From contig NZ_CAMLHC010000026.1 in the NCBI RefSeq assembly GCF_946479755.1, positions 49,787 through 113,786 of the forward strand: a DNA stretch of 64,000 nucleotides. Direction: 5' to 3'. Under the pieces are notes generated by a model that saw nothing but the letters and a program-made list of their open reading frames with translations, was not told the DNA's origin and searched no databases. A program made the translations under genes and the position numbers. How positions within the stretch are numbered: the first letter of the stretch is position 1; each line of letters begins with the position of its first letter. The stretch comes from an uncultured Chitinophaga sp. Its GTDB lineage: Bacteria; Bacteroidota; Bacteroidia; Chitinophagales; Chitinophagaceae. Shown here one piece after another: positions 44,671 through 54,837 of this stretch.

Positions 44671-45275
44671 GAAAAGTGATTGTATCCATGAACATTTCGC
44701 TGGACGGATTTATGTCCGGCCAGCACCGGGAGCTGGACTGGCATTTCGCCAGCTGGGGCAATGATATGAGTGAGCGGCTGACCCGGGATTTGAACCAGGC
44801 AGACACGTTGCTGCTGGGCCGTAATACTTATGAGGCGATGGCCGCTTACTGGCAGCGGGTGGAGATAGATTCGTTTTTCCCGCGGGATGACATTGCTTAT
44901 GCCGTGATGATGAATACCACGCAGAAGGTGGTGTATTCGCAGACCATCAGTACGTTGCCCTGGAGTAACAGCCGGCAGGCGAAGGGTGATCTGCGGCGGG
45001 TGGTGGCGGCGTTGAAGCAGCCGCGTCCTGGTCCGGAGAAGAACATTATGGTATATGGCAGCGGGCAGCTGGTGGGAGCGTTGACGGATCTGGGGCTGGT
45101 GGACGAGTTTCATCTGTGGGTGCATCCGGTGGTGTTGGGGCGGGGGATGCCGTTGTTTCCCGGAGGGGCTGACAGGGTGCAGATGTTTATGCAGCAGATG
45201 CAGACGTTTCGTTCGGGGGTTGTCTGGTTCAGGTATATTGTTAACAAAAACGGGTACGACGTCATATTAGACTAA
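44667..45275 (+). CDS. RibD C-terminal/dihydrofolate reductase-like protein 2
   Basis: A 202-residue protein of the same family as the gene at 40250: it opens MRKVIVSMNISLDGFMSGQH and ends VYGSGQLVGALTDLGLVDEFHLWVHPVVLGRGMPLFP. It is coupled to the membrane protein upstream and ends at a clear terminator. The two DHFR-like proteins are diverged paralogues 4 kb apart; function unknown. Confidence 0.87.
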   Translation: MRKVIVSMNISLDGFMSGQHRELDWHFASWGNDMSERLTRDLNQADTLLLGRNTYEAMAAYWQRVEIDSFFPRDDIAYAVMMNTTQKVVYSQTISTLPWSNSRQAKGDLRRVVAALKQPRPGPEKNIMVYGSGQLVGALTDLGLVDEFHLWVHPVVLGRGMPLFPGGADRVQMFMQQMQTFRSGVVWFRYIVNKNGYDVILD

Positions 45276-45290
45276 AAAGCACTATTACAC

Positions 45291-45325
45291 AAAACCAGCC
45301 GCCATGGCTGGTTTTGTCTTTTTTA
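45291..45325 (+). terminator. Rho-independent terminator after the DHFR-like gene
   Basis: AAAACCAGCC and GGCTGGTTTT form a perfect 10-bp stem with loop GCCAT, followed by GTCTTTTTT. Confidence 0.88.
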
Positions 45326-45472
45326 CAGCCCCTTTTCACCCCATTAAACTACTCTCCATACATTTTTGTATTAACATTTGACTTACAACCGTGTCTTTTT
45401 TGACATCGTTCCTTGGGTATAAGTGGCTCCATTTAATTTATTCCCCTGCCACTGAAACCTGTTATTTATAAT

Positions 45473-46015
45473 ATGACCTACCATGCATTAAGTGATAGTG
45501 ATCTGGTTGCCGGTTATAATGAGGGCATCGTTGAATGTTTCACAGAAATTTACAACCGTTATTGGGCTATTCTGTACCGGCATGCGTTGCGGATGCTTCG
45601 TGACGAGTATGCGTCGCAGGATGTGGTACAGGAGACGTTTCATTCCCTGATCCGTCATGGCAGCATACAGGATGCCATTCCCCTGCGGTTATTGTTGTAT
45701 ACGACGGTGCGTAACCGGATCATCAATGATTACCGGCGGGAGAAGGTGCGGGAGAAGTACCTGGCCACTTTAAGGCATTATGTGAGTGCGTCGGAATGTA
45801 CGGAGATACAGGTGCGGGAGCGGGAGCTGCAGCGGCAGATAGAGATGGAGATTTCGCGGTTGCCTGAGCGGATGCGGCTGACGTTTGAGCTGAGCCGCAA
45901 GCAGCATTGTGATTACAAGACGATTGCGGAGCGTACCAGTACGTCTACCGAGACGGTGCGTAAGCAGATCCACAATGCGATCCGGATTTTGCGGACGAAG
46001 TTGAGCTACTTTTAG
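45473..46015 (+). CDS. ECF RNA polymerase sigma factor
   Basis: A 180-residue group IV sigma factor: sigma-2 region (DLVAGYNEGIVECFTEIYNRYW to DEYASQDVVQETFHSL) and sigma-4 (RLPERMRLTFELSRKQHCDYKTIAERTSTSTETVRKQI). The family is the Bacteroidota FecI-like group that works with FecR and a SusC/TonB transporter. It comes 189 bp before the FecR gene; the latter and SusC follow in the same direction. Base composition is that of the host, unlike the later part of the locus. Confidence 0.93.
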   Translation: MTYHALSDSDLVAGYNEGIVECFTEIYNRYWAILYRHALRMLRDEYASQDVVQETFHSLIRHGSIQDAIPLRLLLYTTVRNRIINDYRREKVREKYLATLRHYVSASECTEIQVRERELQRQIEMEISRLPERMRLTFELSRKQHCDYKTIAERTSTSTETVRKQIHNAIRILRTKLSYF

Positions 46016-46203
46016 CCGTCCCGATTTCTAAACGATTTGTAAAAACGAAATGCATTGTTTACAAAAAGTTAAAAATTTCATAACCTCTCTCCTACCGTTC
46101 TTTTTTCAGTGCGTTATTATATCAGTGAGAGCGGTGAACGATTGTCCGATCCCTACCCCATGAACCATCATTGTGAATGTATACCATCTAACTTAAATTA
46201 AGT

Positions 46204-47322
46204 ATGAGCGACCAGGAAACCAAAGATTTATTGGACCGTGTGGAGCGAGGTGATTGCACACCGGAAGAGAAGGCGCTGGTAGAAGACTGGTACCTTGATC
46301 TCTGCCGGCAGCAGGAACCGGTGGCATATAATGTGGACTACGCCAGAATCAAACGGGAGATCTGGACCAGGTTGAGGATCGGGAGGCATGGATCGTCCGG
46401 CGCATGGTATCTGATGGCCGCTGCAGTAGCATTTGTATCTGTATTATCCTATACCTTATATATCAAGACAAACAACAAAACCGGTCCGGTGCAGGACAAG
46501 ATGATGGCGGCGATCCGCCCGGGTGGCAACAAGGCCATGCTCACCTTGTCCGACGGCCGGCAGGTCCCCCTCGGCGATGCGCAGGACAGCATAGCTGCCG
46601 CACCGGGGATGATGGCACAAAACAACACGGGCATCTTAAATTATTTTTCCACCTCCAGGCAACCATTAAAACTATCGGGAGAGCGGCCTGTGTACAATAC
46701 GATCACTACCCCCCGAGCCGGTCAGTACCAGGTCGTGCTTCCTGATGGCAGTAAGGTGGTGTTAAATGCCGAATCCAGCATCACTTATCCTGTACCTTTC
46801 GACGGCAAGGAACGCCGGGTTCATTTAGTTGGAGAAGCCTATTTTGAAGTAGCGAAGCATCAACAGCAACCTTTTATAGTCTCTAGCCTGCAACAAAGCA
46901 TCAAGGTGACCGGCACACATTTCAATGTATGCTGTTATCTCCACCAGCCTGATATTACCACGCTTGCGGAAGGCAGCGTGGACATCACGCCCCTCTCTTC
47001 ATCCACGACCCACTCTCTTAAGCCTGGTCAGCAAGCTACCCTGATTGGTAACGACTTTGAAATAAAGTCAGTCAAAGCCGAAGACGTCATAGCATGGAAA
47101 GACGGATTGTTTGTATTTAATGACACCCCTTTAAAAGAAGTTCTACAACAAATTGGCAGATGGTACGATGTTGAGTTCACCTACAACAGCACCCTTCCTC
47201 TGAACAAACGATTTGACGCAGAAATCTCCAGGAATCTGAATCTTCAGCAGGTCATTAACATTATCGAAATGGGAACAAAACTAACATTTAAACTAGACGG
47301 AAGAAAAGTCAACGTTCATTAG
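46204..47322 (+). CDS. FecR-family anti-sigma factor
   Basis: A 372-residue protein with a short N-terminal cytoplasmic anti-sigma region, one membrane helix near residues 65-85, a periplasmic FecR domain (TTPRAGQYQVVLPDGSKVVLN and FDGKERRVHLVGEAYFEV) and a C-terminal domain (NDTPLKEVLQQIGRWYDVEF) that resembles STN/DUF4974. It holds the preceding sigma factor until the SusC-like transporter signals ligand binding. Confidence 0.93.
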   Translation: MSDQETKDLLDRVERGDCTPEEKALVEDWYLDLCRQQEPVAYNVDYARIKREIWTRLRIGRHGSSGAWYLMAAAVAFVSVLSYTLYIKTNNKTGPVQDKMMAAIRPGGNKAMLTLSDGRQVPLGDAQDSIAAAPGMMAQNNTGILNYFSTSRQPLKLSGERPVYNTITTPRAGQYQVVLPDGSKVVLNAESSITYPVPFDGKERRVHLVGEAYFEVAKHQQQPFIVSSLQQSIKVTGTHFNVCCYLHQPDITTLAEGSVDITPLSSSTTHSLKPGQQATLIGNDFEIKSVKAEDVIAWKDGLFVFNDTPLKEVLQQIGRWYDVEFTYNSTLPLNKRFDAEISRNLNLQQVINIIEMGTKLTFKLDGRKVNVH

Positions 47323-47458
47323 CATCAGCCAAACATCAAAAAAACAAAAAAACACTTACTAAAACGAAACCGGAAGTGCGACCAACACTCCCGGCAGGAT
47401 TGAATTTCGCAAAAAAACTGCGCTAACAATTTTTCACAATTTTCAACCAGACAAAGAT

Positions 47459-50400
47459 ATGGAATATAATGTACCCACCAAGGTGGGAACGGAATTTTCT
47501 TTGCGGAAAATCCCCTCCCCGCAGGGCCGTCACACGCTCATAATCATTGTGGCCATGAAATTAATCGCATTGTTATTTTTATTCAACCTGCAGGTAACTG
47601 CCAGCGTTTATTCACAACGGATATCCCTTACCGCCAGTAACACACCGCTGCGGGACGTACTTCAGTCCGTCAGGAAACAAAGTGGCTACTCCTTCTTCGT
47701 GGAGTCCGACAACCTCCGCGATTCCAAGCCCGTCAACCTACACCTCTGGGACAACTCCGTGCCCGAAGCCCTCGACAAGATCTTCGAGAATCAGCCTTTC
47801 ACCTATACTATCCAGAATAACGTCATTGTTGTTACGCGTAAAGAACGTACCAATCTCTCAGGAGCTGATTTTCTCACGTTCGATTCAGGCGCCCCGGACT
47901 CCACCAAAGTCGTCTACGTCCAGGGCAGCGTCCGGGATGATAAAGGTCAACCACTGGTAGGCGTGAGCGTTCGGGTAAAAGGCAGCGGTACCGGTACCGT
48001 CACAAAGCCCGACGGCACCTACACGCTGAAAACAAATGCCGCAGCAACGTTGATCTTTAGCTATATCGGGTATCTCTCCCGGGAGATCAAAGCCCAGCAG
48101 GGAGAGATAGACGTGGTGCTGAAACAGCTGAATACGGCACTGGACCAGGTACAGGTGATAGCGTATGGAACGACGACGAAGCGGTTTAGTACGGGGAATA
48201 TTGCGACGGTAGGTGCGGAGGTGATAGAAAGGCAACCGGTGTCGAATCCGTTGTTGGCGCTGCAGGGAAGGGTGCCGGGATTGTTCCTAGAACAGACGTC
48301 TGGAATATCAGCAGGTAATATTAATACAACAATTCAAGGCCTTAACAGCCTAAAGCAAGGTACTTCGCCATTTTTTGTTGTTGATGGCGTACCGTATCCT
48401 CCGATCAACCTAGACCCAAATCTAATGGGATCAGCCATATATGGGTCAGGAGGAAGCACTCTAACGTTTATAAACCCTAGTGATATTGAAAGCATAACGG
48501 TTCTTAAAGATGCTGACGCCACAGCCATATATGGGTCAAGAGCAGCCAATGGAGCAATTTTAATAACTACTAAAAAAGGAAAATCTGGTAACACACGTGT
48601 AGATGTCGACTTTCAGACAGGATGGGGCAAAGTTCCACGTCAGATTAAAATGCTAAGCACCAAAGATTATATAGCTCTTCGAAAAGAGGGAAAAAAAAAT
48701 GACGATGCTCCAATTTCACCTGTAAACGACTATGATATAAATGGCGTCTGGGACAGCACGCGTAATACAAACTGGCAAAAAGTTCTAGTTGGAGGTACTT
48801 CAAGATTTACAAATGTACAATCTTCAATCTCAGGGGGCTCCGAAAACACTCAATTTTATGTTGGAGCTGGATATTTACGCGAGACCACTGTTTATCCTGG
48901 AGATCTCGGGGACACCAAAGAAAACATTCATACAAATCTAAATCATAGGTCTCCCAATCGCAAATTCAGCCTAAATTTCAGTGGAACTTACTTACAAGAC
49001 GATAACAACCTTATTACAACAGATCTAATGAGTGCAGCAGTAAGCACGCCGCCAAACGCACCAACACTTTACAACTCCGATGGAACATTAAACTGGGGGC
49101 GAGTACCTGGAACAGATGTATATAGCTTCGACAATCCACTTGCCTACTTAGTAAAAAAATATAAAGGTAGCACTAATAATTTAATAGGTAACGCTGAAGT
49201 CGGATATACACTGTTTACTGGATTAGACCTTAATATCACTCTCGGGTATAATAAACTGCAGACCACAGAATCTAGCGTAAATCCTCAAGCTTCGTTTAAT
49301 CCCGCCATGCCAATAAATTTAAGATTTTCGACATATTCAAATAAATCCTCAACATCTTGGATTATAGAACCAAAAATAAGATACAAAAAGAACATCAAAA
49401 ACACCCATATAGAATTTCTTGCTGGAGCATCCTTTCAGCAAAAAAAAGATGCTGTAATGTCCGTTCAAGGCAGCGGATTCCTTGACGATGCACAACTTGA
49501 AAATATCGCCAACGCACCAAACCTCATGGTTCAACCTCAACAGATTAACTATAGGTACGCAGGAATATTAAGCCGGCTAATCTTAAACCATAGAGAAAAA
49601 TACATACTAACGCTGGCGGGCAGAAGAGACGGGACCAGCCGATTTGGCTATGAAAATAGATTCACAAACTTTTATTCTGTTGCCGGTGCTTGGTTATTTA
49701 GTGAAGAGATGTTTGCAAAGAATACTATGAGTTTTTTAAGTCTTGGAAAAATAAGAGCATCTTTTGGCACAACAGGAAACGATCAAATACAAGACTACCT
49801 GTATCTAACGCTCTACAACAACATTCCGATAGCCGTACCATACCAACAGACAATTGGAATCCAGCCGACAGGGCTATCTAACCCATACTTACAATGGGAA
49901 CTGACCAAAAAATTCAATATTGGATTAGACTTAGGTATATTGAACAACCAAATACTATTCTCTGGAAACTTCTACCTAAACAGATCTTCAAATCAGCTAC
50001 TTAGTTATCCTCTTGGATACATCACTGGATTTTCAGGCGTAAATCGAAATTTAGATGCAACCATACAAAACCGAGGCTTCGAATTTCAAATAGACGCAAA
50101 TCCCCTAAAATCCCAAAAGGTAAATTGGAATGTATCTTTCAATATTAGTATCCCCGAAAATAAACTAACTAAATTCACAGAACTCGATAAAACGACATTT
50201 GCACAAACCTATATCGTTGGGAAACCAATAAATAGCGTTAGAGTCTATCCTTTTTTGGGGGTAAATTCTCAAACCGGTCTATATGAATATAGAACATTTG
50301 ACGGAAAACAAACATCATCTCCTAGTTATATTAAAGATCGCACTGCAATTATAGACCCCAACCCGAAGTACTATGGAGGCATCACTAATTCATTAAGTTA

Positions 50401-50839
50401 CAAAGGATTGACGCTGGATTTCCTTTTTCAATTCGTAAAGAAAACAAGCCTTACTAATAGGATGACATTTGGTGTACCAGGTTCAATTAAAAGTTTCCCC
50501 GAAGTTACAAATGACAGATGGCGTTCTCCTGGAGACATCGCTACATACCAAAAAGCAACAGCTCAAAACATACCAACAATCATAGCGTACAATGCTCTAA
50601 ATTTCAGCGAAGCAGCATATGAAGATGCCTCCTATATAAAATTACGAAACGTAAGTATATCGTACACGCTACCAAAAACCTGGTTAAAGAAAGCGAAAAT
50701 AAATTCAGCGCGAGTTTATGTTCAAGGACAGAACATTTTCACAATAACAAACTTCTTCGGCATATCTCCGGAATCAGGATACATATCTGTATTACCTCCT
50801 TTACGCATGATCACCGCAGGTATTCATTTAAACATGTAA
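47459..50839 (+). CDS. SusC/RagA-type TonB-linked outer-membrane transporter with STN signalling domain (mosaic)
   Basis: An 1126-residue transporter: signal region to about residue 52, an STN domain (about 65-125), a carboxypeptidase-like domain (QGSVRDDKGQPLVGVSVRVKG), TonB-dependent plug (VQVIAYGTTTKRFSTGN ... LQGRVPG) and a long barrel. The STN domain fits control through FecR/sigma. About residue 277 (base ~48290) composition changes abruptly from host-like to AT-rich, dividing the gene into native signalling half and foreign barrel. SusD follows after 16 bp. Confidence 0.93.
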   Translation: MEYNVPTKVGTEFSLRKIPSPQGRHTLIIIVAMKLIALLFLFNLQVTASVYSQRISLTASNTPLRDVLQSVRKQSGYSFFVESDNLRDSKPVNLHLWDNSVPEALDKIFENQPFTYTIQNNVIVVTRKERTNLSGADFLTFDSGAPDSTKVVYVQGSVRDDKGQPLVGVSVRVKGSGTGTVTKPDGTYTLKTNAAATLIFSYIGYLSREIKAQQGEIDVVLKQLNTALDQVQVIAYGTTTKRFSTGNIATVGAEVIERQPVSNPLLALQGRVPGLFLEQTSGISAGNINTTIQGLNSLKQGTSPFFVVDGVPYPPINLDPNLMGSAIYGSGGSTLTFINPSDIESITVLKDADATAIYGSRAANGAILITTKKGKSGNTRVDVDFQTGWGKVPRQIKMLSTKDYIALRKEGKKNDDAPISPVNDYDINGVWDSTRNTNWQKVLVGGTSRFTNVQSSISGGSENTQFYVGAGYLRETTVYPGDLGDTKENIHTNLNHRSPNRKFSLNFSGTYLQDDNNLITTDLMSAAVSTPPNAPTLYNSDGTLNWGRVPGTDVYSFDNPLAYLVKKYKGSTNNLIGNAEVGYTLFTGLDLNITLGYNKLQTTESSVNPQASFNPAMPINLRFSTYSNKSSTSWIIEPKIRYKKNIKNTHIEFLAGASFQQKKDAVMSVQGSGFLDDAQLENIANAPNLMVQPQQINYRYAGILSRLILNHREKYILTLAGRRDGTSRFGYENRFTNFYSVAGAWLFSEEMFAKNTMSFLSLGKIRASFGTTGNDQIQDYLYLTLYNNIPIAVPYQQTIGIQPTGLSNPYLQWELTKKFNIGLDLGILNNQILFSGNFYLNRSSNQLLSYPLGYITGFSGVNRNLDATIQNRGFEFQIDANPLKSQKVNWNVSFNISIPENKLTKFTELDKTTFAQTYIVGKPINSVRVYPFLGVNSQTGLYEYRTFDGKQTSSPSYIKDRTAIIDPNPKYYGGITNSLSYKGLTLDFLFQFVKKTSLTNRMTFGVPGSIKSFPEVTNDRWRSPGDIATYQKATAQNIPTIIAYNALNFSEAAYEDASYIKLRNVSISYTLPKTWLKKAKINSARVYVQGQNIFTITNFFGISPESGYISVLPPLRMITAGIHLNM

Positions 50840-50855
50840 CTACAACCTTGCAACC

Positions 50856-52292
50856 ATGAAAAAAACTACCCTCCATAAAGTATTTTGCTTCACTGCACTA
50901 TTTTTTTCTTCATCTGTAATCAGTTGCAAAAAATTCCTCGAAGTTGGAGCCCCAAGCACTAGTATCAACCAAGAAAATGTCTATAAAAACGATTACACCG
51001 CAAGTGCGGTACTAACGGGTCTTTACACACAAATGATGAACGATTTCAACTCAGGTGGAATCACTTCTCTATCTCTCCTTCAAGAGATGGCAGCCGACAA
51101 TCTAGTACTCAACAACCTGCTAAGTCAGGGCTTAAATAACTGGTGGAGAAATTCTTTTACCCCAGATTACTCTGACACCGGAGGATTCAATAATTTCATA
51201 AATAATTTCTATCCGAAAATATACATCATAAATGCCGCCATTGAAGGAATTGCACAAAGTAGAACGCTCACACCATCCATCAAAAATCGGCTCTTAGGAG
51301 AAGCTTACTTTTTAAGATCATTTTATTATTTCTACATTGTCAATCTGTTCGGTGAAACTCCTCTGGTTTTAACAACCGACTATACAAAGAATGCAAGCAT
51401 ATCTCGTTCTTCCGTATCTGAAACCTATCAACAAATTATAGAAGATCTAAAAAAATCGATCTCATTCCTAGATGACAATTATGTTGATGCAAGTATCTCC
51501 AAAAACACAAACGAAAGAGTTCGCCCCAATCTCGCGACAGCTCAATCTTTGTTATCGAGAGTCTATCTATATACGGGGAACTATAGCGGAGCCGAATCTA
51601 TTTCAACAGAGGTAATCAACAAAAAAGAAATCTACGACATTATAGGACTTGATTCTGTTTTTAAGAAAAATAGTAAGGAAACAATATGGTCACTACAACC
51701 GGTAAAAACAGGATACAATACCGACGAAGCAGCGACGTTTCTTTTAACTGATGTACCGGGCGCTATCGGACCTAAATTCTACTATTTATCCAACTCATTA
51801 ATATCAAGCTTCGACGCCGGTGATAATAGATTACAGAAATGGATCGGAAATCTAGTAACCAGTAGTAACTCCTATCCATTTGCTGCAAAATACAAAGCGG
51901 ATATAAATAGTGGGGATGTGACCGAATACTGTGTAGTATTTCGACTCGCAGAACAATTCTTAATTCGATCTGAGGCAAGAGCACACTTAAACAATATACA
52001 AGGAGCCCTCTTAGACCTCAACAAAATAAGAATCCGAGCCAGCCTTCCTCCATCAACTGCAGCTACGACAACAGAAATACTTAACGAAATTTTGCATGAA
52101 CGTAGGGTAGAGTTATTCACTGAATGGGGTCATCGTTGGTTTGACATTAAGCGTACTGGCACAATGGACGCAGTCATGCAAAATGCAGCTGTATTTAAGG
52201 GTAGCACCTGGAGTTCTTACAAAGAAATCTATCCAATACCGAATACCGAAATACTCAAAAATAAAAATCTCAGACAAAATCCGGGATACTAA
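50856..52292 (+). CDS. SusD/RagB-family outer-membrane lipoprotein
   Basis: A 478-residue SusD-like lipoprotein (lipobox VISC, cysteine 24). TPR-like helices with LLGEAYFLRSFYYFYIVNLFGETPLV, and the C-terminal signature EILHERRVELFTEWGHRWFDIKRTG ending LRQNPGY are typical. It forms the lid of the SusC importer and binds the substrate at the cell surface. It is AT-rich, like the SusC barrel. Confidence 0.94.
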   Translation: MKKTTLHKVFCFTALFFSSSVISCKKFLEVGAPSTSINQENVYKNDYTASAVLTGLYTQMMNDFNSGGITSLSLLQEMAADNLVLNNLLSQGLNNWWRNSFTPDYSDTGGFNNFINNFYPKIYIINAAIEGIAQSRTLTPSIKNRLLGEAYFLRSFYYFYIVNLFGETPLVLTTDYTKNASISRSSVSETYQQIIEDLKKSISFLDDNYVDASISKNTNERVRPNLATAQSLLSRVYLYTGNYSGAESISTEVINKKEIYDIIGLDSVFKKNSKETIWSLQPVKTGYNTDEAATFLLTDVPGAIGPKFYYLSNSLISSFDAGDNRLQKWIGNLVTSSNSYPFAAKYKADINSGDVTEYCVVFRLAEQFLIRSEARAHLNNIQGALLDLNKIRIRASLPPSTAATTTEILNEILHERRVELFTEWGHRWFDIKRTGTMDAVMQNAAVFKGSTWSSYKEIYPIPNTEILKNKNLRQNPGY

Positions 52293-52309
52293 AAACAACA
52301 AGCACCACA

Positions 52310-53605
52310 ATGAAAACAAAAATTCTTATTCTGTTAATTCTTGGAGCCATCCCTTGCGCACATGGGCAAGAAAAAAAACTAATTAAAAACGACTCTCTAA
52401 ATTGGGAAAGTCTTAAAATCAGGTCAAGACAGGAGGAAAAGCCAATGTTTCTAGAGGTTTCAGCCACATGGTGCGCACCTTGTAAAAAGATGGACTACGA
52501 ATCCTTCACTAAGGACTCAATTATCTCTTTCATCAATCAAAATTTTATTTTTACAAAAATACAAATTGATGAAAATACTGCTGATGATACATTAACCCAA
52601 AAAAGATATGCTCTAGCTAAGAGCCTCAAGGCTAAATATAATATCTATGGTGTTCCATCATTTCTATTTATCGACTATAATGGCAACCTTCTACACAAGG
52701 AGGTAGGATATTTGAGCCCCGATTCGTTGTTATCAGTTCTCAAAATAGCTCAAGATACCACCAAAAACTATGCCTCCAAACTATCTCGATTCGAAAGAAA
52801 CAAACTTTCAATTGATGAACTAGTAGATTTAGCAAACAACTTGAAGCGGTTGCACGATGATTCCATAGGACTCATTGTAGCCGAAAAATTCAAGAAACAG
52901 ACATCTAGCCATATCAAATCCGATCGGTTTATAAATCGGGAATTAATCTCATTAATACAAAATTATCCCAATTTATATACAACAACCGACAGTATGGTCA
53001 AAGATCTATATACGCACAAGAGAAAATTAGACAGCCTTTTCAAACAAGTGGGATTCACCCAATACTTAGTTGAATTTTTCTTAATGCGCGACGTTATAAA
53101 CCCAAAAATTGAAGGATATGGGTCTCTTGAGCCTAACTGGAACAACATAGAGAATCAGATAAAAAAAGAATGGAATCACGAACTTGCAAGCCATGCCGTC
53201 CTAGGTAGTAAAGTCAACTGGTATGAGGCTAACAAAAAGTGGGATAGCCTAATAAAATATCAAATCAAAAAAATTGATCAAGAAGGGCCGGATCTCACTG
53301 CTTGGCATGCTGTTAACACTAACAACTTTGTATGGAATATTATCTATAAACACTCCAAAGATCCTGTAATACTAAAAAAGGCTTGTTATTACATGGCCAG
53401 AATTACACATAAATACCCTGACAATCATGAAGCTATAGATACTTATGCAAGTATCCTATATAAAGATGGACAAATTAACAAAGCCATAGAGACTGAGAAA
53501 ACAGCGCTAATTACAGCTCAAAAACTTAATATAACTGAAGCTATTTTACTTTATAAGAAAAAAATATCTAGCATGATAGAAGGTACAAATGTTCTCCCGG
53601 AGTAA
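52310..53605 (+). CDS. Thioredoxin-fold periplasmic protein with helical C-terminal domain
   Basis: A 431-residue secreted protein, signal peptide ending CAHGQ. The thioredoxin domain (residues ~30-145) has redox motif WCAPC (C55, C58) and cis-proline P116 in YGVPSF. The remaining 280 residues are helical and TPR-like (PDNHEAIDTYASILYKDGQINKAIETEKTALI). It probably acts as thiol reductase or oxidase in the periplasm. It lies 17 bp after SusD, so the transporter operon includes a disulfide enzyme. Confidence 0.88.
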   Translation: MKTKILILLILGAIPCAHGQEKKLIKNDSLNWESLKIRSRQEEKPMFLEVSATWCAPCKKMDYESFTKDSIISFINQNFIFTKIQIDENTADDTLTQKRYALAKSLKAKYNIYGVPSFLFIDYNGNLLHKEVGYLSPDSLLSVLKIAQDTTKNYASKLSRFERNKLSIDELVDLANNLKRLHDDSIGLIVAEKFKKQTSSHIKSDRFINRELISLIQNYPNLYTTTDSMVKDLYTHKRKLDSLFKQVGFTQYLVEFFLMRDVINPKIEGYGSLEPNWNNIENQIKKEWNHELASHAVLGSKVNWYEANKKWDSLIKYQIKKIDQEGPDLTAWHAVNTNNFVWNIIYKHSKDPVILKKACYYMARITHKYPDNHEAIDTYASILYKDGQINKAIETEKTALITAQKLNITEAILLYKKKISSMIEGTNVLPE

Positions 53606-53656
53606 TCAATGGAGATCTCTAACAGCGTAGATTAAAATCAATTAGTTATAAATGAC

Positions 53657-53700
53657 ATAGCCCCCAAACCGATAAACATTTTTTGGGGGCTATTTTTCTT
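53657..53700 (+). terminator. Terminator after the SusCD-thioredoxin operon
   Basis: ATAGCCCCCAAA and TTTGGGGGCTAT form a perfect 12-bp stem with a 13-base loop, followed by TTTTTCTT. Confidence 0.88.
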
Positions 53701-53795
53701 GAATGTATTACTCCCCCTGAGCTTGTGTAGACTTCCCCGAACTTCGGCCATAAGAATTAGAGTTATGAATTGATTCATTAACTTTAATCTTGACC

Positions 53796-54062
53796 ATGAA
53801 AAGAAAAAATTTCACAGAAAGCCAAATCGTATCCGCCCTGAAGCAGCAGGAAGGCGGTATCACCGTTAAAGACATTGCCCGCGACCTGGGTATAAGTGAA
53901 GCAACCTTCTACAACTGGAAGGCAAAGTATGGCGGCATGGAGGCCAGTGACGTAAAGCGTCTTAAGGACCTTGAAGCCGAACATGCAGAGCTGAAGAAAA
54001 TGTACGCAGAGTTATGCATTGAAAACCGGGCCATGAAGAACCTTATCGAAAAAAAGCTGTAA
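53796..54062 (+). CDS. IS3-family transposase OrfA
   Basis: An 88-residue helix-turn-helix and leucine-zipper protein starting [17 protein letters not shown]. The HTH is [19 protein letters not shown] and the zipper is near the end ([15 protein letters not shown]). The A7G slippery run at 54049-54056, just before its stop, is the usual site for -1 frameshifting into orfB. Confidence 0.92.
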   Translation: MKRKNFTESQIVSALKQQEGGITVKDIARDLGISEATFYNWKAKYGGMEASDVKRLKDLEAEHAELKKMYAELCIENRAMKNLIEKKL

Positions 54063-54830
54063 CGCCCCAGGAAAAACGGGATGCAGTTGAATACCTGGTA
54101 AAGGAAGAACAACTGAGTATCCGCAAGGCGTGTAAAATAGCAGCTATCCCACGTAGTACGTACGAATACAGAGCCATCCGCAGGAATGATACTGCGATTC
54201 AGGAAGCCTTATCAGCTTTGGTTGAAAAACATGTGGATATTGGCTTCTGGCAGTCCTATTATCGGTTAAGAAACAAAGGATATACCTGGAATCATAAAAA
54301 AGTCTATCGCGTATATACCGACCTGAAACTGAATATTCGTCGGCGGGTTAAGCGTCGTCTCCCTTCACGGATCAAAGAGGCATTGCTGATACCTGAAACT
54401 CCCAACGAGGTCTGGAGTATTGACTTTATGTGTGACGCACTGGTGGATGGCAGGAAGTTCCGGCTGTTAAATGTAATAGACGACTTCAATCGGGAATCAT
54501 TAGCTATTGAAGTAGATACATCATTGCCCTCTTTGCGGGTAATCAGGGTATTAGAAAGGATCATAGAGGGCCGCGGGCAACCACGCTGTATCCGGACAGA
54601 TAACGGCCCTGAGTTTATAAGCCACAAGCTCCAGGAATGGTGTGAAAGCAGAGAAATCAAGCTGGCTTATATCCAGCCGGGGAAACCAACACAGAATGCG
54701 TTTATAGAGCGAAAAAACGGAACGCTCCGCAGGGGGCTGTTAAATGCCTATCTATTCAACAGTCTTGCAGAAGTTCGGCTTATGGCGGAAGAATGGAGAA
54801 TAGACTACAATACCGAAAGACCTCATATGA

Positions 54831-54837
54831 AATAGCT
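54831..54837. repeat. Target-site duplication of the IS481-family element, left
   Basis: CCTCATA precedes the left inverted repeat and is identical to 56000-56006. Confidence 0.9.

Noticed and set aside
47459..50839. SusC shufflon by site-specific inversion
   Set aside because: No second SusC fragment, inverted repeat pair or recombinase gene is in the window; only transposases are present.
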